Assembly: GCA_016280855.1 (NCBI GenBank)
Contig: JAEEHP010000023.1
Span: 1 to 64,000 of the forward strand
Length of the DNA stretch: 64,000 nt
Origin: Bacteroidaceae bacterium
GTDB lineage: Bacteria > Bacteroidota > Bacteroidia > Bacteroidales > Bacteroidaceae
Direction: 5' to 3'
The notes under the pieces are model-generated. The model did no database searches. It was not told where the DNA came from and was given only the letters and a program-made list of their open reading frames with translations. Made by a program: the position numbers and the translations under genes. This document shows, piece after piece, positions 8,143 to 17,092 of this stretch (position 1 is its first letter; the number at the start of each line of letters is the position of its first letter).

Positions 8143-8937
8143 ATGAATCACTATCCCCACCCATGCAGGGCTGCCACCGGCATCCTGCTCTGCATCGCCG
8201 TATTGATGCTGGGATCCTGCAAGCCCAAGAAATTCATCTATCTGGAGGATATGCCCGTGAACATCGCGGTGCCTATCTCCCAGAAACAGGAGACCCGCGT
8301 CAAGCCTGGCGACCGCCTCGACATCCACGTCAGCTGCACCAAGCAGGAGCTGGCGATGCCCTTCAACAATGCCTCCTACCGCGTCAACCTCGAGAGCACC
8401 ACGGTCACCCCAGAGGCTACAGCCTCCGAGGGCTATCTCGTCGATGACGAGGGTTGCATCAACTTCCCCATCCTCGGACGGCTCCAGGTCGGCGAGCTCA
8501 CCCTGCAACAGGTCAACGAGTTCGTCGAGGGACTGCTCACCGAAGGCAACCACATGCCCGACGCCCTCGTCGATACGCGCATCACCAACTTCACCATCTA
8601 TGGCCTCGGAGCCCTCAACCCCAGCAAGCTGATCGTGCCCGAGGGACAAATCAACATCCTGCAGGCTTTAGCGCAGATGGGCGACTTGGAAGGACGCGCC
8701 AAGTATAAAAAGGTACGTGTCATACGCGAGGAGTACGGCCAACGAACGGAGTACGACCTCGACATGACCACAACAGCCATCTTCACCTCACCGGCCTTCA
8801 ACCTTCAACAGAACGACATCGTCTATGCCGAGCCCAACAAGAAGAAGTCCGATGCCCCCAACAAGGCGGCCATCTGGATCTCCATGCTCGCCACGATTGC
8901 GTCTATTGCCTACAGCGTAACGTATATTTTGAAATAG
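8143..8937 (+). CDS. Polysaccharide export outer-membrane lipoprotein (Wza-like)
   Basis: The 264-residue protein has a lipoprotein signal (VLMLGSC, Cys26), then a Poly_export-type N-terminal domain (VKPGDRLDIHVSC... GYLVDDEGCINFPILGRLQVGELT) and a soluble SLBB-like domain (FTIYGLGALNPSKLIVPEGQINILQALAQMGDL). A C-terminal hydrophobic helix (IWISMLATIASIAYSVTYIL) is the likely outer-membrane segment of the channel. It would form the exit pore for the polysaccharide made by this locus. The partner chain-length/kinase gene lies just after a 125-base repeat array. Confidence 0.9.
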   Translation: MNHYPHPCRAATGILLCIAVLMLGSCKPKKFIYLEDMPVNIAVPISQKQETRVKPGDRLDIHVSCTKQELAMPFNNASYRVNLESTTVTPEATASEGYLVDDEGCINFPILGRLQVGELTLQQVNEFVEGLLTEGNHMPDALVDTRITNFTIYGLGALNPSKLIVPEGQINILQALAQMGDLEGRAKYKKVRVIREEYGQRTEYDLDMTTTAIFTSPAFNLQQNDIVYAEPNKKKSDAPNKAAIWISMLATIASIAYSVTYILK

Positions 8938-9062
8938 TTGACGAGTTGACAAGTTGACAAGTTGACGAGTTGAGAGTTGACGAGTTGACGAGTTGACGAG
9001 TTGACAAGTTGACGAGTTGACAAGTTGACAAGTTTAAAGTTTAAGGTTTAAAGTTTAAAGTT
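8938..9062. repeat. Tandem 8-base array (AGTTGACR) passing into AAAGTTT repeats
   Basis: About a dozen units close to AGTTGACG or AGTTGACA fill the gap between the wza-like and wzc-like genes, then change to AAGTTTA-type units. The array starts at the upstream stop and ends one base before the downstream GTG start, so the whole leader is repeat. Confidence 0.9.
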
Positions 9063-9063
9063 A

Positions 9064-11502
9064 GTGGAAACAAGGAATAAACAAGCGGAGCAGCACAACG
9101 AGCAGTCCTTCAATGTGATGGACATCGTGCACTACTTGATCGCCAACTGGAAGTGGTACGTCCTGTCGCTGGCGGTGTGCCTCGTGCTGGCCTACAACAA
9201 GTACATCCACACGCCGCGCACCTACTTCAGCTCCATCGACGTGCTCATCAACGACCCGTCGAACAGCGACGGCGTGGTGGGCCTGGGCAAGTACAGCAGC
9301 GTCATCAACTCGGTGAACATCGCCAACGAGATGCACATGATGCGCTCCAAGGAGCTGTTGGAAAAGATGGTGCAAGACACGCACACCGACATGCTCTACA
9401 CCATACGCATTCAGCTCTACCGGGGCGACATGTACGGCCGCGAACCCGTGAACATCGAGTTCCTCGACATCAACGAGAAGAAAGGTGCTCAGTTCACGAT
9501 GCACATCAAGGACACGCTGCATGCCGTGCTCTCGGAGTTCTACGAGGACAGCCCCGAGGTGGACGTACGCTTCGGCGAGATCGTCAAGACTCCCGTCGGA
9601 CGGCTGCGCATCACCCTCACGCCTAAGTTCGACGACTCGTGGATCGACCTCGAGACGCACGTCACGAAATATCCCGTCGAGAGCATCGTCAGACAGTACC
9701 ACAATGCCATCAGCATACGCCAGGGCGACGAGGCAGCATCCATTCTCACTATGGCGCTGCAGGATCAGTCCTACCAACGTGCTCAAGCCGTGCTGCGCGG
9801 ACTCATCAACGTCTATAATGCCGATGCGCGCGCCAGCAAACAGGAGATATCCATCAAGACAGCGGACTTCATCAACGAGCGCATCAGCATCATCGCCAGC
9901 GAGCTCGGCAACGTGGCTTCGCAACTGGCGACATTCAAGCGCAGCAACAAATACGTTGACCCGTCGCTCACCACGCAACGATACATCGACGAATCCTATA
10001 CCGCCGAGAACCAGCAGATCAACAACGAGGTGGAGCTGCGCATGGCCGAGTCCGTCAAGGAATACCTCACCAACCCCGCCAATGCCAATGAACTCATTCC
10101 CACCAATATCGGTCTGGAGAAGAGCGGCATCGAGGGACAGATACAGAAGATCAACACCCTGCAGCAGGAGTACAACCGGCTCGGCGGCAGCAGCAGCGCA
10201 CAGAACCCCATCGTCGTGGAGCTGCGCGAGAACCTGACGACACAACGCCGCATCCTCGCCGACCTGCTCAACAGCCACATACGCAACCTGCAAGCCCAGC
10301 GCCAGAACATCTCCTACCGCGGACGCCTCGCCGAGAACAAGATGGCCGACATCCCCGAGAAGGAGAGCGAGGTCATCAGCATCGAGCGACAGCAGAAGAT
10401 CAAGGATGCCCTCTACACCTTCCTGCTCAACAAACGCGAGGAGAACGCCATCTCGCAGGCTATGGTGGCTGACAACGCACGCATCATCGACTCGTCGGAC
10501 GGCGACGAGACGCCCATCAGCCCGAGCCGCACGAAGATCATGTTCCTCGGTCTGCTGGCCGGCCTGCTCATCCCCTCGCTGATCCTCCTGGCACGCATCT
10601 TCCTCGACACCAAGGTGCGCACACGCCGCGACCTCGAGGGTGTGCTCAGCGTGCCCTTCCTCGGCGAGGTGCCCTTCGACGAGGACGTGAACATCGAGAG
10701 CGCCTTCACGGCCGGTAAGGCCGAGGGCGGCTCCCACCGCATCATCTCCGAGGCCATACGCGTGCTGCGCACCAACATCGCCTTCCTCGGCAAGGAGAAG
10801 GAAGGCGCACAGGTCATCACCCTCACCTCGTTCCACGAGCACTCCGGCAAGACCTTCATCACCGCCAACCTCGCCAAGAGCCTTGCACAAACTGATCAAC
10901 GCGTGCTGGTCATCGACCTCGACATACGCAAACGCTCGATGACACAGCTGCGAGGCATACGCAACCAGATCGGAGCCTCGGACTACCTCGCCAGCAAGCT
11001 CACGCCAGCCGACATCATCATCAAAGGCGAGAACGGTATGCCCGATTTCATCCCTGCCGGACACCTGGCACCGAACCCCTCGGAGCTCCTCATGCGTCCG
11101 CGTCTCGACACGCTCATCAAGGAGGTCACACCCGACTACGACTACATCATCATCGACAGCGTACCTATTGGCGGCATCGCTGATGCGAAGATCATCAACC
11201 GCGTAGCCGACCTCACGCTCTTCATCATACGCGCCGGTAACATCGACCGCCGACAGCTGCCCGAGGTGGAACGCCTCTATCAGGACAACACGCTCTCCAA
11301 CATGGCCATCGTCCTCAACGGCTCAAGCCTCAAACCGCTCTACGGCTACGGTTATGGCTACGGATACGGGTATGGTTACGGCTACGGTTATGGCTACGGC
11401 TATGGCTACGGCTACACCGACCCCGAAACTCACCGGAAGCACCACCATCATAAGAAGTTCTCACTCAAGGAAATTCTTAAGAAACTAAAACTAAAACGAT
11501 AA
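9064..11502 (+). CDS. Wzc-like chain-length determinant and tyrosine autokinase
   Basis: This 812-residue inner-membrane protein controls polymer length and export. It has an N-terminal Wzz domain with a membrane segment near residues 30-48, a long coiled-coil periplasmic region (about 150-450), a second membrane segment near 495-515, and a BY-kinase domain. The kinase has Walker A (HEHSGKT, about 591-597), Walker A' (VLVIDLDIR, about 613-621) and Walker B (YIIIDS, about 694). The tail holds 13 tyrosines alternating with glycine (residues about 760-784), then a His/Lys-rich end. GTG start at 9064. Tail tyrosines are the usual autophosphorylation sites; this run is unusually regular. Confidence 0.93.
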   Translation: METRNKQAEQHNEQSFNVMDIVHYLIANWKWYVLSLAVCLVLAYNKYIHTPRTYFSSIDVLINDPSNSDGVVGLGKYSSVINSVNIANEMHMMRSKELLEKMVQDTHTDMLYTIRIQLYRGDMYGREPVNIEFLDINEKKGAQFTMHIKDTLHAVLSEFYEDSPEVDVRFGEIVKTPVGRLRITLTPKFDDSWIDLETHVTKYPVESIVRQYHNAISIRQGDEAASILTMALQDQSYQRAQAVLRGLINVYNADARASKQEISIKTADFINERISIIASELGNVASQLATFKRSNKYVDPSLTTQRYIDESYTAENQQINNEVELRMAESVKEYLTNPANANELIPTNIGLEKSGIEGQIQKINTLQQEYNRLGGSSSAQNPIVVELRENLTTQRRILADLLNSHIRNLQAQRQNISYRGRLAENKMADIPEKESEVISIERQQKIKDALYTFLLNKREENAISQAMVADNARIIDSSDGDETPISPSRTKIMFLGLLAGLLIPSLILLARIFLDTKVRTRRDLEGVLSVPFLGEVPFDEDVNIESAFTAGKAEGGSHRIISEAIRVLRTNIAFLGKEKEGAQVITLTSFHEHSGKTFITANLAKSLAQTDQRVLVIDLDIRKRSMTQLRGIRNQIGASDYLASKLTPADIIIKGENGMPDFIPAGHLAPNPSELLMRPRLDTLIKEVTPDYDYIIIDSVPIGGIADAKIINRVADLTLFIIRAGNIDRRQLPEVERLYQDNTLSNMAIVLNGSSLKPLYGYGYGYGYGYGYGYGYGYGYGYGYTDPETHRKHHHHKKFSLKEILKKLKLKR
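11341..11415 (+). repeat. Tyr-Gly dipeptide repeat in kinase tail
   Basis: Twelve Tyr-Gly pairs plus a final Tyr are encoded by a degenerate 6-base repeat. Synonymous codons are mixed (TAC/TAT with GGC/GGT/GGA/GGG), so it is not a recent slippage product and seems kept by selection on the protein. Confidence 0.9.
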
Positions 11503-11624
11503 CAATTCATAATTCACAATTCATAATTCACAATTCATAATTCATAATTCATAATTCATAATTCATAATTCACAATTCATAATTCACAATTCATAATTCA
11601 TAATTCATAATTCACAATTCATCA
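11503..11624. repeat. Tandem heptamer array (AATTCAY)
   Basis: About seventeen units close to AATTCAT or AATTCAC begin at the stop codon of the wzc-like gene. No coding or hairpin function is evident. A second array with a different unit follows. Confidence 0.9.
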
Positions 11625-11640
11625 AACGATAACGAAAAGA

Positions 11641-11704
11641 CGTAATAACGTTATAACGGGATAACGAGATAACGGGATAACGAGATAACGGGATAACGTT
11701 AAAA
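11641..11704. repeat. Tandem 8-base array (ATAACGGG/ATAACGAG)
   Basis: Alternating ATAACGGG and ATAACGAG units, flanked by ATAACGTT, lie 46 bases before the fimbrillin-like gene. With the array at 11503 they fill most of the 247-base gap. I see no other signal in this gap. Confidence 0.85.
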
Positions 11705-11749
11705 CTCAGGAATAAACAACAACAACAATAATCATTCATCAAAACAACA

Positions 11750-14700
11750 ATGAAAAGAATTAAGATTTTCTCAACCGCGTTGACCGCAGCCGCCCTCGCC
11801 TTGCTTGTTGCCTGCAGCGACGACTTTGGCGTGAAGACTTACAACGACGGTTTCCTCCACTTCAAGTTCGACTTCGACAAGAACGGACAATGGAATGAGA
11901 ACGGCGCGCAACAATCTCCGACACGTATGATGGCACCCGTCGAGATGATTTCGCCTGAAGGTCTTGACTCGCCGCTCTACCTGCACTGTGTTGAGTCTAA
12001 CACCATCGAGACGGCTGCAGAAACACGCGGTGAGCGCATCTCTGGCGAGGCTTTCGATGACCGCAACAAGATCATGTGCTTCGGACTCTATGCCGTTGTC
12101 GATGGACAGCAAGTGCTGGCAACTTCGACATCTGAATTGACGGCCAGCTATACTGAGGTCATGCGTAACGAACTTACGCCAAGCGGCGACTGGCAAGTGA
12201 GAGAGACCGAGCTGAACTTCGCAGGAGACGGTGGATGGCCCGACGGCAAAACGGGCGACTTTTACGGTTTCGCTCCCTTCCCCGGATGGGATGCCGACGA
12301 GGATGCCGGCAAGGGTCACGCACGCTGCATACTCATTGACACAGATGGCTCAACGCCCACAATCACGTTCTTCATGCAACCTGAAGAGGAGCACAACAAG
12401 GACATTCTCACAGCCAAGAAGACTGGGGTCACCTATAGCCAAAAAGAATCGGGTATCGAGTTGCCGTTCAAACACGTCCTCTCAGCACTCAAGTTTAATC
12501 TCGATGCCAATAACGACCTGAAGTACACCGTAGGCGTCGGAGGCACAGAATACTATCTCCAGGTGAAGAGCATCACCGTGGAAGGTATCTACGACGAGGG
12601 CACTGTCGAAATAGGCGAAACGAACTGGACACACGCAACCACTACCGGCAGCTGCACTGCCGTGCTCAACCGTTCCTACAGCGATGTCACTGGCGATGCC
12701 AAGACTCTCATCAACACCGATGAGCACTGCATGATGGTGCTGCCCCAGACAGCCCCCACAGGCGCTAAGTTCATCATCACTGCCAACCTGACGACGGACG
12801 CTGCAGGAGGTACGGTATTCAAGGAAGATGTCACTTTCGAGGCCAGTCTTGCTGGACTGACTTGGCAGCCAGGTCATTCCTATACCTACCAAATCAAAAA
12901 AGATACGAAAGCTAAAAGCTACACGCTCACATCGACATACGGCGGCGTCAACGGCGGAACATTCACCTTTGATTCAGAAGGCGGTTCGCTTGACTTCGAC
13001 GTACTCAGCAATGTGGAATTAAAGGAAGGTTCCACACCCGCTGTGGCACAACCTACCAAGTGGCACCTTGAATACTCCGAAGATAACGGAGCCACGTATA
13101 AACCGGGTCTGCCGTTAGGACTTTCTGTGGTTAGGAAGTCAACAGGTGAGCAGGTGGATGATGAACTTGCCATTTTAAATAGCTCCACTGCTGCCGAGAC
13201 CTATACGATCACGGCAGAAGAACGAGTAGATGAAATGCCTACAATTACAACGCTCACCAGCCATGACTACAACCAATATGCCGACAACGATGGATACTAT
13301 GACCTGTCGCTGCATCCCATGGGATACAGCGCCGCCATTTGCGGACATACCTCCGCACGCAACACCGCCAACTGCTACATCATCAACGGCTTCGGCAAGT
13401 TCAAGATTCCGCTCGTCTATGGCAACGGTGTGAAACAAGGTGTCAATAACCCCAAAGCCTATGCATACACCTGGAGCGACAGTTACGGAACCAACATGGG
13501 TCATGGTGTGTTCTTGGACCACACGGGCAACCAGATCAATGACCCCTGGATTACAGCACAAGTCGGAGCAATGACCGGTGCAGAGATTGTTTGGGAAGAA
13601 AACAACGTGATTACCCCAAATAGTGTGAAGCTCTCTGATGACGGAGACTACATCTGTTTTGAAATCGAAAAGAGCAAGGTGCAGCCGAGTAATGCTTTGG
13701 TGGCAGTAAGAGACGCTAACGGCATCGCATGGAGCTGGCACATCTGGGTGACGGCATTCGACTTTGCCAATAATATTACGGAGTTGTCATGTAACGTCAA
13801 TGGTACTACCCGTTCTGCGAAATTTGCACAACGTAATCTGGGATGGCGCACCCCTGAAATAAAGAACTACCACGACCATAGAACAATTAAAGTCAGGGTC
13901 GCACAGAACGACCCCATGAGTGAGCATGTCGATCACAGCTTAACGCAGGATGGCGGTGTGGTCAGTCTTTCCGGCGCTAACCTGATCTATCAGAATGGTA
14001 GAAAAGACCCCTTCCCATACTTACGTATGGACTTGACTGGCTTCACCACCAATTCCACCACGGGTAAAATCGAGAGCGTTTCTTATGCAAACAGAGATCT
14101 GTTTACTCAAGTGGGATGTACTTATAATGATACCGATCAGCCTTCCGCAGATTATTCTATTAAGAATCCTACGGTTTTCATAGCTCATGGTACTGCAAAT
14201 AATTCTAATTGGTTTAAACAAAACGACGCTCAATATCCTGGTCGTCAAGGGTATCCTTGCTGGGATCCAGAAGGAAGTATTACCCTTGGAGCATCTGCAT
14301 TAAATGCGATTAATTATGGCTCTCATACCAAAACGATTTACGACCCCTGTCCTGTGGGCTTTATGGTGCCTAAATCGGGCGCGTTAACGATTCTCAACTA
14401 CACAAGTTATACAAGTTCTTCTTCTAATACACCGCGATCGTGGAGCTATAAAACGACCACAACTACACTTGACGGTGAAGAGATCGAAGCACCTCTGGGT
14501 TATATAGAAAATGGTGATTTGACATTCTACCTGACGGGTGGTATGACATATAGTTGGAGTGGGACTCATGCAACATTTACTACTACCGCTACTAACACCT
14601 ATGGATATATTTGGTCAACTGGCTTAATTTCAAATGCATCGTATTCGGTTTACGGACGGTCAAGCAGCTCTGGATTCCAAAACATGCAAACAAGTAATCA

Positions 14701-15277
14701 ACGTTTTTCATTTTATGGCTTTCCAGTACGTCCCGTCGTTGATGAACTACAAGGCACGATTGAGGCTTGGGATTCTGAACCCGTCCAGAATTTCCATCAG
14801 GGAGATGCTGAGGGTGTAGTGCTTACAGAAACCAGTTCGGGCAACTGGGGCATCCTGTCCTCGTCTATGTCCTCTGTTGTATTTGACGTAAAGGACGTTA
14901 ATGGGAATCACGTTACCAATCTTGCTTTAAATAATTTCCTGACCGACTCAAACAAGAAGAACAAGAGGGTTTACATCAAGAACGTACACGTCGAATTCAC
15001 CTACAATGGTTATACCTATGGCATCATCGTCCCGCGCACACTGCAACGCTACAGCATCGTTTACACCAATGGCACCAGGACAGAGACACATGACAGCAGG
15101 GCAAACGTCGATGTGAGCACCATCCCCGATCACTATCAGTTCTCCCCCCAGTGGACGCGTTGGAATCCTACCGACCTCTTCAACACCGCTACTTGGGAAG
15201 GACTTGTACCCCTGACCACGCAGAGTGTCAACATCACAAAGGTCACAGCCGACTTGCGTGTCACCTACACTGATTAA
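11750..15277 (+). CDS. Large fimbrillin-like surface lipoprotein
   Basis: The 1175-residue protein begins with a lipoprotein signal (ALLVAC, Cys22). Residues about 40-385 look like a Mfa_like_1 fimbrillin domain: FGLYAVV, the WPDGKTGDFYGFAPF segment, DILTAKK and LPFKHVLSALKFNL. The C-terminal half is beta-rich and holds IYDPCPVGFMVPKSG, common in large Bacteroidetes surface proteins. It could be a fimbrial tip or anchored adhesin exported to the outer surface. About 13.9-14.75 kb is visibly richer in A/T than the flanks, suggesting a replaced or variable segment. It sits alone between two polysaccharide gene blocks. Confidence 0.75.
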   Translation: MKRIKIFSTALTAAALALLVACSDDFGVKTYNDGFLHFKFDFDKNGQWNENGAQQSPTRMMAPVEMISPEGLDSPLYLHCVESNTIETAAETRGERISGEAFDDRNKIMCFGLYAVVDGQQVLATSTSELTASYTEVMRNELTPSGDWQVRETELNFAGDGGWPDGKTGDFYGFAPFPGWDADEDAGKGHARCILIDTDGSTPTITFFMQPEEEHNKDILTAKKTGVTYSQKESGIELPFKHVLSALKFNLDANNDLKYTVGVGGTEYYLQVKSITVEGIYDEGTVEIGETNWTHATTTGSCTAVLNRSYSDVTGDAKTLINTDEHCMMVLPQTAPTGAKFIITANLTTDAAGGTVFKEDVTFEASLAGLTWQPGHSYTYQIKKDTKAKSYTLTSTYGGVNGGTFTFDSEGGSLDFDVLSNVELKEGSTPAVAQPTKWHLEYSEDNGATYKPGLPLGLSVVRKSTGEQVDDELAILNSSTAAETYTITAEERVDEMPTITTLTSHDYNQYADNDGYYDLSLHPMGYSAAICGHTSARNTANCYIINGFGKFKIPLVYGNGVKQGVNNPKAYAYTWSDSYGTNMGHGVFLDHTGNQINDPWITAQVGAMTGAEIVWEENNVITPNSVKLSDDGDYICFEIEKSKVQPSNALVAVRDANGIAWSWHIWVTAFDFANNITELSCNVNGTTRSAKFAQRNLGWRTPEIKNYHDHRTIKVRVAQNDPMSEHVDHSLTQDGGVVSLSGANLIYQNGRKDPFPYLRMDLTGFTTNSTTGKIESVSYANRDLFTQVGCTYNDTDQPSADYSIKNPTVFIAHGTANNSNWFKQNDAQYPGRQGYPCWDPEGSITLGASALNAINYGSHTKTIYDPCPVGFMVPKSGALTILNYTSYTSSSSNTPRSWSYKTTTTTLDGEEIEAPLGYIENGDLTFYLTGGMTYSWSGTHATFTTTATNTYGYIWSTGLISNASYSVYGRSSSSGFQNMQTSNQRFSFYGFPVRPVVDELQGTIEAWDSEPVQNFHQGDAEGVVLTETSSGNWGILSSSMSSVVFDVKDVNGNHVTNLALNNFLTDSNKKNKRVYIKNVHVEFTYNGYTYGIIVPRTLQRYSIVYTNGTRTETHDSRANVDVSTIPDHYQFSPQWTRWNPTDLFNTATWEGLVPLTTQSVNITKVTADLRVTYTD

Positions 15278-15358
15278 TGGACTCTAGGAGACAGACATCT
15301 GAATGACCTGCATCACTCAAGTCACATCAGAGGTCTCTCCCCTCACCTTTCATCATCA

Positions 15359-15391
15359 ACGCCACCATGAGCAACCGTCTCATGGTGGCGT
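15359..15391 (+). terminator. Perfect 13-bp hairpin after fimbrillin-like gene
   Basis: The arms 15359-15371 and 15379-15391 pair perfectly around a 7-base loop, 82 bases after the stop. No strong T-run follows, so it may be a weak terminator or an RNA-stability hairpin. Confidence 0.55.
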
Positions 15392-15466
15392 CGGTTCTAT
15401 CACTGCCAACCTCTTTCCTCCTTACACCCCATTTTATTCATTTCTAAGCAAAAAAGGCAAAAATCT

Positions 15467-15497
15467 TTTGCCGATAAGGAAGAAACAAGTATCTTTG
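15467..15497 (+). promoter_or_regulatory. Bacteroidetes-type promoter for the AAA/PD-(D/E)XK gene
   Basis: TTTG at 15467-15470 and TATCTTTG at 15490-15497 are 19 bases apart, the canonical -33/-7 arrangement of the main Bacteroidetes sigma factor. The box ends 32 bases before the ATG. This is the best promoter match in the window. Confidence 0.8.
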
Positions 15498-15529
15498 CGG
15501 CGAAAAACCTCCACTAAAGACTGCAACAC

Positions 15530-17092
15530 ATGAAATACCCCATTGGCATACAGAACTTCGCGAAGATACGCCGTGAAGGCTACGCCTACGTGGACAAGAC
15601 TGCACTGATGTACAAGATGACATCAGAAGGAGAGTATTACTTCCTCTCACGCCCCCGCCGCTTCGGTAAGTCGCTGCTGCTGTCCACCCTCGAAGCTTAC
15701 TTCGAAGGCGAAAAGGAACTGTTCCAAGGACTGGCTGTGGCACAGAAGGAAACAGAATGGAAGAAACATCCCATCCTGCACTTAGACCTGAACAGCCGTG
15801 AATACAAGGACGAGAGTTCGCTCAACGCAGAGCTGAACCGTCATTTAGAGGGTTGGGAGAAAATCTATGGCTGTGAATATAGAGACCGTGCACCGGAAGA
15901 ACGCTTCTTCCATGTCATCAAAGCCGCTTACGAACAAACAGGGATGCGCGTGGTCATTCTCGTCGATGAATACGACAAGCCTATGTTGCAAGCCATCAGC
16001 AACGAGCCCTTGCAGACGGCCTACCGCAACACGCTGAAAGCCTTCTACGGAGTCCTGAAGTCCTGCGACCGATACATCCGATTCGCTTTCCTCACGGGCG
16101 TGACAAAGTTCGGCAAGGTGAGCGTCTTCAGCGACCTCAACAACCTCAAGGACATCTCCATGCTTCCGGACTACTCCAACGTCTGCGGCATCACGGATAC
16201 GGAACTGCACGCCTATTTCGACGACGGCATTCAGGCACTGGCGGAAAATAACAGCATGACGAAGGAGGAAGGCTATGAGCGACTGAAGCGTGACTTCGAC
16301 GGATATTACTTCAACGAGTACACCAAGGAGGGCATCTACAACCCCTTCAGCGTGCTCAACACCCTCGACAGCCGTATCTTCCGCGACTACTGGTTCGAGA
16401 CAGGAACACCCTCCTTCCTTGTCTATCAGCTCAAGAAGACGAACTACCCCCTGGAGAACATGACGACCGAGGAACTCTCCACCGACACGCTCAACAGCAT
16501 CGACATCATGGACGAGAACCCGCTGCCGCTGCTCTATCAAAGCGGTTACCTCACGCTGAAGAGCTACGACAAGGAGTTCGACAGCTACACGCTGGGCTTC
16601 CCCAACCGCGAGGTGGAACAGGGGTTCATCAAGTACCTTTTCCCGTTCTATACACCTAAGACTGAGGACAAGAGCACGTTTTCCATTCCTCAATTTGTGA
16701 AAGACGTGCGCAAAGGCGATCCCGAGGGTTTCATGCACCGCCTGCAAGACTTCTTTGCCACAGGCGACTACCAAGTGGTAGGCAAGGCTGAGAAATACTT
16801 CCAGAACACCCTCTACGTCTTCTTCCGGCTTATGGGCTTCTATGTCGATGTAGAGCGCCACACCTCCAACGGACGCTTGGACATCCTCATTCAGACCCCC
16901 GAATACATCTACATTCTGGAACTGAAGATTAACCAGACGGCAGCTATCGCCCTCCAACAGATTGAGGACAAAGGTTATGCCATCCCCTTCACCAACGATT
17001 CCCGTCTACTGTTCACGATCGGCATCAACTTCTCCACAGACACCAAGCTGATTGATGACTGGAAGGTTGGAGAAGGACACAACATAAAATGA
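15530..17092 (+). CDS. AAA-ATPase-like protein with PD-(D/E)XK nuclease domain
   Basis: This 520-residue protein belongs to the large, multi-copy Bacteroidetes family with an AAA-ATPase_like domain (PF09820) and a C-terminal PDDEXK_9 domain (PF08011). Seen are the opening YPIGIQNFAKIRREGYAYVDKT, a Walker-A-like PRRFGKS (residues 42-48), a Walker-B-like VVILVDEYDKPM (about 143-154) and the nuclease core GRLDILIQ...YILELK near 448-465. The family's function is unknown, and copies are often lineage-specific and mobile-looking. It has its own promoter, but its stop overlaps the next glycosyltransferase start by four bases, so transcripts from here feed the second polysaccharide block. Confidence 0.88.
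   Translation: MKYPIGIQNFAKIRREGYAYVDKTALMYKMTSEGEYYFLSRPRRFGKSLLLSTLEAYFEGEKELFQGLAVAQKETEWKKHPILHLDLNSREYKDESSLNAELNRHLEGWEKIYGCEYRDRAPEERFFHVIKAAYEQTGMRVVILVDEYDKPMLQAISNEPLQTAYRNTLKAFYGVLKSCDRYIRFAFLTGVTKFGKVSVFSDLNNLKDISMLPDYSNVCGITDTELHAYFDDGIQALAENNSMTKEEGYERLKRDFDGYYFNEYTKEGIYNPFSVLNTLDSRIFRDYWFETGTPSFLVYQLKKTNYPLENMTTEELSTDTLNSIDIMDENPLPLLYQSGYLTLKSYDKEFDSYTLGFPNREVEQGFIKYLFPFYTPKTEDKSTFSIPQFVKDVRKGDPEGFMHRLQDFFATGDYQVVGKAEKYFQNTLYVFFRLMGFYVDVERHTSNGRLDILIQTPEYIYILELKINQTAAIALQQIEDKGYAIPFTNDSRLLFTIGINFSTDTKLIDDWKVGEGHNIK

Noticed and set aside
9061-11064. 667-codon open frame on the minus strand
   Set aside because: It is antisense to the well-supported wzc-like gene, is rich in Val/Asp/His from codon-shadow bias and has no recognisable domain.
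11503-11704. CRISPR-like array
   Set aside because: The units are contiguous 7-8 base repeats without spacers, and no cas genes are nearby.
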